This document shows, piece after piece, positions 1 to 5,962 of a stretch of DNA of 7,176 bases. This DNA comes from Myxococcales bacterium (lineage in GTDB: Bacteria > Myxococcota > Polyangia > Fen-1088). The position numbers were made by a program, and so were the translations under genes. Positions within the stretch are counted from its first letter, which is position 1. Each line of letters opens with the position of its first letter. The notes below the pieces were generated by a model. It was given only the letters and a program-made list of their open reading frames with translations, was not told the origin of the DNA and searched no databases. The stretch spans positions 1 through 7,176 of the forward strand of contig PMBY01000170.1 of the NCBI GenBank assembly GCA_003153875.1, given 5' to 3'.

Positions 1-1191
1 TTGGCCGCAGGACCGAGGATGCCGTGATATCGCACGAGGTGGCAGCGAGGGCGCGGAATCAACGGGATCAGCTTCTCCATCAGTTCGTGCGGCGTGAACA
101 CGATATGGGTCGTGCCCCTTCGGGGCCTAGGGCCTACCCGCCCCACACCTGCCCCACGCGGCTTCGCCGCGCCCGTCGCCATCTCGCCAGGCTTGCTTGA
201 AGCGCAGGGCAAGACGGCCGTCGGGCAGTTCTTGCAGACGGTCGTTCGCGATCGGCGGTCGGGCAAGATAGCGGCACAGATGTTCGAGGCCGTCGCGGTC
301 ATTGGCACTCACGCGCACGTTGGCGTGCACGTTGAAACCGGCGACGTCTGCGCATCGCTTGCCCATGATCGCGACCTCAGCGTCCTCGCTGGTACCTCCC
401 AGATGCAATACGCGACAGCCTCGGCGCGGCCCAGTCGCGACCAGCCCTTGCACGGAGGCATTGGCCAGATGGTCGAGGGTCAGCTGGTCCTTGTCTTCCC
501 CCGTGAGCTGCCCCAGGTAGCGAGTGACCTTCCGGCACACGGCACGCGCCAGGCGCGCAATGCCCTCGTCGCTGGGTGCGGGCAACGGGTGGAACAGCAT
601 GGTTCCATCGGGTTGCTCCGCGTACACACCATCCATCACGATGGCGTGAAAATGAACATTCAGATTCAGCGACGAGCCGAATCGTTGCACGACGGTCAGA
701 CTTCCGGTCTGCAGCCGACCGCGCAGCTTGCGCTTCCGTGCGCGGCGGCGGAGGTCGGAGTTGATGGCGCTGATAAATGCGCCAAGCACCACGCTCGTGG
801 CGTCGGCCGAATAGGCCATCTTGAGACGCAAGGCATAGGGCACTGAGAGCACGTACTGCCGGACAGGTACTCGGGGGAACAGGTGATCTACGCAGAAAGC
901 TGCCGTGTCGGCCATCCGGCGACCAAGACAGCTCGGGCAAAAGCCACGTCGTTTGCACGCGAAAGCCACAACTTTGCTGTGCCCACAGTCTTTGCATCGG
1001 ACGCGAAGAAAGCCGTGAACTGGAATGCCACAGCGAAGATAGGCCTCGAACTCGTCAATCACGAAGGCGGGCAGTTCACCGCCTCCCGCTTCCAGATCCG
1101 CCAGGAACGTCGACAAGTGATCCTGTATGGTTCGGTAGAGCAGCGTCTCTTCGGGTCGGTGGCGTCCGCAGGAACGGGCACCCGTGATCAC
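1..1191 (-). pseudogene. IS91-family transposase, frame broken by a small insertion and cut by the left window edge
   Basis: This is a rolling-circle (HUH) transposase of the IS91/ISCR type. Seen: an N-terminal zinc-binding module with CKDC, a lone Cys and CPSC (first pair at about 1000-980), then the metal-binding NVHFH motif (about 660-640) and the conserved LCRYLARPPIA block with the candidate nucleophilic Tyr (about 270). After RFKQAWRDG the frame runs into 17 unrelated codons and a TAG at 127-129. The expected continuation, THIVFTPHELMEKLIPLIPR followed by a VRYHGIL block, is present in another frame at about 112-1 and leaves the window. A 64-bp insertion (114-177) accounts exactly for the break. 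The start is uncertain. GTG at 1191 is placed shortly before the conserved region and is used here; an in-frame ATG at 1290 with GGAG 10 nt upstream would add 33 residues that do not look family-like. No full-length protein is expected, so the copy is probably inactive unless complemented in trans. Confidence 0.88.
114..177. repeat. 64-bp double-hairpin insertion inside the transposase gene
   Basis: Deleting exactly these 64 bases joins codons ...W-R-D-G to T-T-H-I-V-F, restoring the conserved IS91 C-terminus, so the segment looks like an insertion. It contains two perfect hairpins with TTC loops. One is GCCCC-TTC-GGGGC at 114-126, starting exactly at the insertion edge. The other is CGCGGC-TTC-GCCGCG at 157-171. 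Between them are a duplicated GCCCCAC (140-146 and 151-157, spaced 11) and a duplicated GGCCTA (124-129 and 131-136). GCC occurs at 114-116 and at 178-180 just past the right edge, which may be a 3-bp target duplication or only boundary ambiguity. Because 64 is not a multiple of 3, it shifts the frame, and it also supplies an in-frame TAG. The structure resembles small palindromic repeats of the REP type. No second copy was seen in this window, so its identity as a repeat family is inferred. Confidence 0.7.
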
Positions 1192-1194
1192 GGG
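1181..1194. repeat. 14-bp perfect palindrome at the transposase start
   Basis: CCCGTGATCACGGG is its own reverse complement and contains the candidate GTG start codon of the transposase (1191-1189 on the minus strand). It could be an autoregulatory site or part of the 5' terminal structure of the IS91-like element, or it could be chance. No function can be assigned from one copy. Confidence 0.4.
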
Positions 1195-1472
1195 GGTATG
1201 ACAAATCGCTGCCGGCAGCAAGGAAGGCCCCGACAAAGGTTGTCGGACGCGCAGCCAGCAAGTTGCGCGTCCCCCGGGCGCTTCGCACATCCCCTGGGGA
1301 CTCCGAGACGACCGAGCAACTCTACCGGCCCACCAGTTGCACCTCTGCCAGGCCGCCTGACCCAGCCGAAACCCGCAGCCCCAAACTCCAGCGCTACGCC
1401 GAGGGCGGTGCAGGCGGCGCCGGGGGTCGACGGCGCCGGGGTCACGGCGCTCGAAATGGTGTCCTGCAGCCT
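1192..1472. other. Region without a recognisable gene
   Basis: About 280 bp between the transposase and the Lon-like remnant. It is open in several frames, as expected at this GC content. None of the translations looks like a known protein or carries a convincing start and ribosome site, apart from the possible transposase N-terminal extension (1192-1290). It holds one imperfect tandem repeat at about 1415-1445, with a 16-nt unit beginning CGGCGCCGGGG. The 5' end of the IS91-like element should lie somewhere here, but no boundary can be identified. Confidence 0.5.
1415..1445. repeat. Imperfect tandem repeat, two 15-16-nt units
   Basis: Two adjacent copies are seen: CGGCGCCGGGGGTCGA (1415-1430), then CGGCGCCGGGGTCAC (1431-1445), with one G fewer in the second. 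Each contains the palindrome GGCGCC. It may be a trace of slippage; no function is evident. Confidence 0.45.
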
Positions 1473-1547
1473 GGGCTCCGTCAGCACCAGAGGCAGAAGC
1501 TCGTCCATCCGCTTGATAAAGATGATCTCGATCTCCTGTTGAAAGAG
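1473..1547 (-). pseudogene. Possible remnant of the C-terminal tail of a Lon-type protease
   Basis: Immediately after an in-frame TAG (1550-1548) the minus strand reads LFQQEIEIIFIKRMDELLPL and then VLTEP. This resembles the end of bacterial Lon proteases, where a strand of the type (E/D)(I/L)xxxxVKRI(E/D)EVLxxAL closes the S16 peptidase domain (E. coli Lon has VKRIEEVLTLAL followed shortly by NEP). Only about 25 codons are recognisable. The rest of lon is absent upstream, where the stop of the membrane-protein gene lies 17 bp away. Downstream the frame continues without a stop into unrelated sequence until 1188. This looks like a truncated 3' end left by a rearrangement. The match was made by eye on a short stretch, so chance similarity remains possible. 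Confidence 0.42.
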
Positions 1548-1564
1548 CTAACTTGTTTCCAGGG

Positions 1565-3481
1565 TCAGTCGCGGGTCAGGGAACGGGCGCGGGCGAGGGC
1601 GCGATCACCGAGGGGTGTGCCGGCGGCGAGTGCGGCGATGCGCGACCAGGCCTGCGCGGCTTCGCGGGGACGCGCCAGCGCCTCGAGGGCGAGGGCGCGG
1701 TTGCTCAGCACCGCGGTGTCGTCGGGCGCGAGGAGCAGGCTGCGATCGAGAAGCGCAAGCGCCTGCGCGGTTCGGCCGGCGGCCCGATCGAGGGCACCGA
1801 GCCAAGCGCAGGTGGCTGCCTCCCGTTCGGGCGCAAGACAACCCGCCGGCGCGTCCAGCGCCTGACGGTAGGCATCGAGCGCGCGCTGGTCGTGGCCGCG
1901 ATCGAGGTCGAAGAAGAGATCGCCCAGGCGGAGCCGCCATTCGCAAAGCGAAACCGGCGAGCCAGCCGGAGGCATGGCCAGTGGAGTAGTCGCGCTGCCT
2001 TCCTCGGCTGTGAAGCTGAAGCTGGCGGGAATTTCGTAGCGAGCGATGAGATCGCGCGTAGCCGGCAGCCGGCGCACGAACACGCGCGTGTCTTGCGCGC
2101 GAAAAACCAAGGCCCAATCTGCGGGATCCCACCAAGCCACGCGCCGGTTGACGCCGGCATAGTCCAGCAAGGCCGAGGTGACCCCGAAGTGGTCCATGCT
2201 GCGGGTCCATTCGTCGCGGGGTATGTCGCTGCGGCCGAGAAGCTGGTGAAACGTGCGCGGGTAGGCGGGCAGCCGCGGATCAACGAACACGCGATGGCGC
2301 GGGTAACCCTCCCAGATGAGAAAGGCCCCGGTCTCGAAGTCGTTGTACATCCGCTCGCGCAGGCCGTGCTGGTCGACGAAACGCAGCGCCGCCCAGGGCA
2401 GATTCGCGCGGTCGAGATCGATGTCCAGGAAGCGACCGTGCCGCTCGACGTCCGCCACCCGAGGCACGAGTGCCAGCAGCGCGAGCAGGGCGCCGGTGGC
2501 GCGCTCGACTTGCGCATGGTACGTCGGGCCGATCCGCCAGCGCGCGCCCACGGCCGAGATGAGAGGCGCGGCCAGAATGGCGCCGACCAATGCGAAGTCC
2601 GCCCCGAACCGAACATGGCGGCCGGCCAGCAGCGCCAAGCCGAAAACGGGTAGGAGATCGCGTGCGCGAGGAGGCACGCGCAAGGCCGCGCACAGACCGA
2701 GGCTGAGTGCCAACGCGACGGCGTAAATCACCAGGGGCGCGTCCGAATGCCAGGCAGGGGACCGGAACTCGTCGACGGGATGGATGGCGAAAATGTCAAT
2801 GTGGAAGGCGAGGTAGCGGAAGATGCCCGAGCCGGCCGGCGTGGCCATCAGGGCGAGCGTGCAGAGCGTGGCGGCCAGGGCGTGATTGAAAACCGCCCGT
2901 CGCGGCACAGGCGACCGAGTGATGATTCCTTCGAGAAGCAGACCCAATCCCGCAAGGACGACCAGCAGCGGGCCCACAAATGCGCCCGCGTGCAGGTTGG
3001 CCCACAGGGCAACGACCGGCACGAGCAGCCAGGCTCTGCGCCGGCCGTCCTGCAAAGCGGGCAGCAAGGCCAACACCGCAACCTCGCCCAGCAGGGAAAC
3101 CACATGCGGCCGTTCCACCAGGCGCTCGCGCATGCAGAATGCTGCAGCGGCAAGCACCAGCGCCGCAATCACGCGGCCGGAGCCGAGCCGGCGCAGCAAG
3201 AGATAGGCCGCGACGAACGTCGCCACGACGACGACCGTCTTGCCCGCGACGACGGCGGGGAAGCCGCCCAGGCGATAGAGCCCGGCCGTCGCGACGTCAA
3301 ACAGCCAAGCGCTGTCCAGATAGGGCTGGTCGGGAAAAGTGAACGAAAACAGGTTGCGGCCGGGCACATGGCCCGTGCGTAGGATCTCCTGGCCATCGGC
3401 CAGCCGAAAAAATAGATCCGTCTCCTGCAGCGGGACCAGGCAGAGCCCGGCAACGAAAAGTGCGAGCCCCAGTAACGCCAT
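1565..3481 (-). CDS. Polytopic membrane protein, GT-C-like architecture with C-terminal TPR-like tail
   Basis: A 638-residue protein with about ten hydrophobic helices between residues 1 and 341. Helix 1 is followed by an acidic first loop (QETDLFF, then GHVPGRNLFSFTFPDQPYLD and SAWLFDV). This layout is typical of GT-C lipid-linked sugar transferases and a related uncharacterised family that reads D-x-x-W/F-L...G-x-x-P-x-x-D/N-x-F-S-F-T. Further family-like blocks are ERPHVVSLLGE (123-133), LWANLHAG (159-166) and a RHVRF loop (288-292). A soluble region follows with YNDFETGAFLIW (379-390) and RHRVFVDPRLPAY (395-407). Residues about 514-635 form helical, alanine-rich TPR-like repeats (RALDAYRQALD, QALALLDRSLLLAPDD, AVLSNRALALEAL). 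The ATG at 3481 is the only good in-frame start after the TAG at the end of the preceding gene; the ribosome site is weak. It is the last gene of the putative operon. Substrate and activity are unknown, and transferase function is inferred from architecture only. Confidence 0.82.
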   Translation of the reverse strand: MALLGLALFVAGLCLVPLQETDLFFRLADGQEILRTGHVPGRNLFSFTFPDQPYLDSAWLFDVATAGLYRLGGFPAVVAGKTVVVVATFVAAYLLLRRLGSGRVIAALVLAAAAFCMRERLVERPHVVSLLGEVAVLALLPALQDGRRRAWLLVPVVALWANLHAGAFVGPLLVVLAGLGLLLEGIITRSPVPRRAVFNHALAATLCTLALMATPAGSGIFRYLAFHIDIFAIHPVDEFRSPAWHSDAPLVIYAVALALSLGLCAALRVPPRARDLLPVFGLALLAGRHVRFGADFALVGAILAAPLISAVGARWRIGPTYHAQVERATGALLALLALVPRVADVERHGRFLDIDLDRANLPWAALRFVDQHGLRERMYNDFETGAFLIWEGYPRHRVFVDPRLPAYPRTFHQLLGRSDIPRDEWTRSMDHFGVTSALLDYAGVNRRVAWWDPADWALVFRAQDTRVFVRRLPATRDLIARYEIPASFSFTAEEGSATTPLAMPPAGSPVSLCEWRLRLGDLFFDLDRGHDQRALDAYRQALDAPAGCLAPEREAATCAWLGALDRAAGRTAQALALLDRSLLLAPDDTAVLSNRALALEALARPREAAQAWSRIAALAAGTPLGDRALARARSLTRD

Positions 3482-3494
3482 GAATGGGCTGCGT

Positions 3495-3507
3495 CCGACT
3501 ATGTCGG
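3495..3507. repeat. Small hairpin between the secreted-protein gene and the membrane-protein gene
   Basis: CCGAC-TAT-GTCGG forms a perfect 5-bp stem with a 3-nt loop in the 36-bp gap after the stop at 3518. No T-run follows on the minus strand, so it is a weak candidate for attenuation or mRNA processing rather than a standard intrinsic terminator. Confidence 0.3.
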
Positions 3508-3517
3508 TAGAAAGAAC

Positions 3518-4069
3518 CTACTTGATGGACTTGGAGAGCTGGAGGGCCTGCGCCTTGCTGCAGACCTTGGTGGAAGCCGCGATGCTGACGAAGTATCCGC
3601 GGCCAGCCATGTACAGGCCTGTGCTGCCCGCAACCTGCGCCTGGGCCTTGGGCGACTTCGCTTTGTCAGTGACCCACACCTTGCCCACCTTCTTGAAGCT
3701 CATGAATGGATCCGTGGGCTTCTCCAGGACTTCCTTGGCGATTGGCGAGTAGACCTGCACGTAGGTGCTGTCTTCGTTTTCACCCGCGATCTTGAACACG
3801 TACTTGCACGTGTCCTTCGAACCAACTTCTCCCAGGAACGTGGCCTCCGACTTCCCGCAGGCTGTGTAGACGTCCTCTTTGCTCAGGTGAAGCGTGACGT
3901 CCGGGCTGCAGCACTTGCCGCCGCCGTACGCCTTGCAATTGCCCGCGGGTGCCGGCGCAGGAGCGGGTGCGGGCGCGTTGGGGGCCGCCTCGGGCCGCGA
4001 CGGAGTTGCCAGCATCAAGACCGCAAGAGCCGCGGCCGAATGAAGAACCAGGGTGCGTGTAATGGTCAT
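3518..4069 (-). CDS. Secreted six-cysteine hypothetical protein with Pro-Ala linker
   Basis: I do not recognise this family. From the ATG at 4069 the product is 183 residues. It begins with a Sec-type signal peptide (MTITR, then a hydrophobic core LVLHSAAALAVLMLA) with possible cleavage near residues 22-29. A low-complexity Ala-Pro stretch (about 29-43) follows, then a compact domain with cysteines at 45, 53, 54, 71, 88 and 170. An even number of cysteines after a signal peptide suggests disulfide bonding outside the cytoplasm. The C-terminal half (TYVQVYSPIAKEV ... GYFVSIAASTKVC) looks like alternating strands and could fold as a small beta domain. An upstream TTG at 4102 is in frame but would bury the signal peptide behind 11 residues, so the ATG is preferred; no clear Shine-Dalgarno precedes either. 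It lies 54 bp after murB on the same strand and is likely cotranscribed with it. A periplasmic or surface role is inferred. Confidence 0.72.
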   Translation of the reverse strand: MTITRTLVLHSAAALAVLMLATPSRPEAAPNAPAPAPAPAPAGNCKAYGGGKCCSPDVTLHLSKEDVYTACGKSEATFLGEVGSKDTCKYVFKIAGENEDSTYVQVYSPIAKEVLEKPTDPFMSFKKVGKVWVTDKAKSPKAQAQVAGSTGLYMAGRGYFVSIAASTKVCSKAQALQLSKSIK

Positions 4070-4123
4070 GGCGGCAGATGTTACCACCGTCCCAAAACGC
4101 AAGGCTATGGTTTGCTGCCAGGG

Positions 4124-5212
4124 TCAGGTGGTCTGCGGCAGGGGCGGCCACGTCACGCCTAGAAACACGGGCTCGGGCTGGAGCGTGATGCCGAAGCGAG
4201 CCGCCACGGTGTCGCGCACGTGAACTGCCAGGCGGATGAGATCGGCGGTAGAGCCACCGCCGTGATGGACGAGGGCCAGGGCGTGCCGGCTGGACACGCC
4301 GACCGGGCCCATGCGCAAGCCGCGCATCACACCCGCATGCTCCACCAACCAGCCAGCGGCCAGCTTCACACGCCCGTCGGGCAGCGGAAACTGCGGCACG
4401 TCTTCGGGTGCCTGCACCAATCTTTCGCCCACGGCCTGGGCCGATACCGCGGCTGCCTGGTCTGCGCTGACGATGGGATTGGTGAAGAACGACCCGGCGC
4501 TGCGCCGGTTGGGATCGCCGACGTCGTACACCATGGATTTCTGGCGCCGCAGATCCAGCACGGCCTCCCGCACCTCTGACAGCGACGGTCGCGTCCGGCC
4601 CGCCAGCGCGTTCGCCAGTTCCTGATAAGCCAGCACCGGCTGTGCACCAGGCCGGAGCGCGAAGCTTGCTGACAGCACGATGACCTGCCCCGGTTCGCGC
4701 TTGAAGATGCTGCTGCGATATGCGAAGCCGCAGTCGGCGGCCGGCAGCTCGCGAACCTCCAGGGTGCGTCGGTCGAGCACGCGCAGCCAGCGCAGCGTAT
4801 CCGCAACCTCCTGGCCGTAGGCGCCGACATTCTGGATCGGTGTCGCGCCCGCGGTACCGGGAATTCCTGACAGACATTCGATGCCCGCCAGATCGCGCGC
4901 CACCGCAGCGGCCACCACGTCATCCCATGGCTCGCCGGCCTGCGCTTCCAGCAAGACATGGTCGCCCTGGCTGCGAAACTCCGTCCCCCGCGCCAACAGT
5001 TGCAAGACCAGGCCGGCAAATCCCCCGTCGCCCACCACCACATTCGATCCGCCTCCCAGCACGAACACCGACAGATTCTGATCCCCAGCCCAGCGCAGCG
5101 CCCAGACCACGTCCTCGCTCGTCGCCGCCTGGAAAAGGAAGCGCGCCGGCCCGCCCAACTCGAAAGTGGTCAGCGGCGCCAGAGGAACATCTCGACGAAT
5201 GACAGGAGGCAA
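4124..5212 (-). CDS. murB: UDP-N-acetylenolpyruvoylglucosamine reductase (MurB, type I)
   Basis: MurB is the cytoplasmic FAD- and NADPH-dependent reductase that converts UDP-GlcNAc-enolpyruvate to UDP-MurNAc (EC 1.3.1.98), the second committed step of peptidoglycan synthesis. Seen: the N-terminal TTFELGGPA block, an FAD-binding segment VLGGGSNVVV (51-60), SGIPGTAGATPIQNVGAYGQ (115-134), YRSSIF with the conserved Arg at 166, SAGSFFTNP with the catalytic Ser at 241, and the terminal QPEP with the catalytic Glu at 347. These match Arg159, Ser229 and Glu325 of E. coli MurB. The 362-residue length and the YRSS region fit type I enzymes (E. coli 342). The start is a TTG at 5212, the only plausible one: the upstream in-frame stop is the regulator's own TGA at 5221-5219, and the family core begins a few residues in. 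GGAG at 5225-5222, inside the regulator's last codons, is spaced 9 nt from TTG. The gene sits 6 bp behind the response regulator, implying cotranscription and possibly translational coupling. Confidence 0.96.
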   Translation of the reverse strand: MPPVIRRDVPLAPLTTFELGGPARFLFQAATSEDVVWALRWAGDQNLSVFVLGGGSNVVVGDGGFAGLVLQLLARGTEFRSQGDHVLLEAQAGEPWDDVVAAAVARDLAGIECLSGIPGTAGATPIQNVGAYGQEVADTLRWLRVLDRRTLEVRELPAADCGFAYRSSIFKREPGQVIVLSASFALRPGAQPVLAYQELANALAGRTRPSLSEVREAVLDLRRQKSMVYDVGDPNRRSAGSFFTNPIVSADQAAAVSAQAVGERLVQAPEDVPQFPLPDGRVKLAAGWLVEHAGVMRGLRMGPVGVSSRHALALVHHGGGSTADLIRLAVHVRDTVAARFGITLQPEPVFLGVTWPPLPQTT

Positions 5213-5218
5213 ACTTAT

Positions 5219-5962
5219 TCACTCCGCAACAAACCGATAGCCGCTTCCCCGGATCGTCAGCAGGTGTTTCGGTTGCTCGGGGTCTTGTTCCAGCTTGGCG
5301 CGCAACTGGGCGATGAAGTTGTCCACCGTGCGCGCCTGACCGGGATGCTCCAGTCCCCACACCTGGCGCACCAACTCCTCGCGCGAAAAAACCCGTCCGC
5401 GACTTCGGCTCAAGAATGTGAGCAGCTCGAACTCGCGATGGGTGAGCTTGATCGGGCTGCCCGCGCGCACCACCGTACGGGTGTCGAGATCGATCGCCAC
5501 GTCGCCAAAGCGAATCTCGGCCTTCTTGCTGTCGCTGGCCGCTGCCTCGGCCGGTGCCACGGGCTGGGTCAGGTGCAGCCGCGCGCGCCGGAGCAGGGCC
5601 CCGACCCGAGCCAGCAGTTCAGCCAGAGCAAATGGCTTGGTCACATAGTCGTCAGCGCCTAGTTGCAACGCGGCCACCTTGTCGAATTCGTCCTGTCGTG
5701 CCGACAGCACGATCACCGGCACGTGGTTGCCGACTTCGCGCAGTCGTTGCAGAACCCAGATGCCACTCTGCTTGGGCAGCGAGATGTCGAGCAAGACCAA
5801 ATCCGGCCGGCCCTGCTCGATGCGCGTGCGCGCCGTCTCGCCGTCGCCAACCACTTCCGTGCGGTAGCCCTGCAAGCGCAAGTTCAGCGAAAGGCCCTCG
5901 GCGATGGCCGCGTCGTCCTCGACGATGGTCACCAGTTGGCCCTCGTCGCTGGCGCCGTTCAT
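5219..5962 (-). CDS. OmpR/PhoB-family response regulator
   Basis: A 247-residue DNA-binding response regulator. The receiver domain (about 10-125) has the acidic pair D16/D17 in VEDDA, the phospho-acceptor D59 in LVLLDISLP, S87 in VLSAR and K109 in DDYVTKPF. These are all the residues needed for phosphotransfer. After a linker (about 128-147) comes a winged-helix domain (about 148-247) with LTHREFELLTFL, the VFSREELVRQVWG helix, the recognition helix region TVDNFIAQLRAKLE and the wing LTIRGSGYRFV. The ATG at 5962 is chosen because it overlaps the kinase stop as ATGA and has GGAGG 4 nt upstream; an upstream in-frame start at 6013 would place 17 non-family residues inside the kinase frame. The overlap makes it the partner of the kinase. 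Its targets are unknown; the direct repeat at 7004-7022 in front of the operon is a candidate binding site, which would make the system autoregulatory. Confidence 0.94.
   Translation of the reverse strand: MNGASDEGQLVTIVEDDAAIAEGLSLNLRLQGYRTEVVGDGETARTRIEQGRPDLVLLDISLPKQSGIWVLQRLREVGNHVPVIVLSARQDEFDKVAALQLGADDYVTKPFALAELLARVGALLRRARLHLTQPVAPAEAAASDSKKAEIRFGDVAIDLDTRTVVRAGSPIKLTHREFELLTFLSRSRGRVFSREELVRQVWGLEHPGQARTVDNFIAQLRAKLEQDPEQPKHLLTIRGSGYRFVAE
5222..5225 (-). promoter_or_regulatory. Ribosome binding site that decides the murB TTG start
   Basis: GGAG on the minus strand lies in the final codons of the response regulator, 9 nt before the TTG at 5212. Its position supports TTG as the murB start in the absence of any ATG or GTG in that frame. 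Confidence 0.55.

Noticed and set aside
94..846. Plus-strand open frame of 250 codons opposite the transposase
   Set aside because: It is antisense to the clear zinc-finger and HUH motifs of the transposase and crosses the 64-bp insertion; no domain is visible.
1543..1564. Intrinsic terminator after the operon
   Set aside because: No GC stem followed by a T-run is seen on the minus strand past the stop at 1565.
1553..2653. Long plus-strand open frame (366 codons) antisense to the membrane protein
   Set aside because: The translation is Arg/Gly/Ala/Glu-rich with no recognisable domain, while the opposite strand encodes a coherent membrane protein. It is a codon-bias shadow.
3780..4877. 365-codon minus-strand frame overlapping murB and the secreted-protein gene
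   Set aside because: Out of frame with murB, whose full set of catalytic motifs is intact; the composition is Arg/Gly-rich and low in structure.
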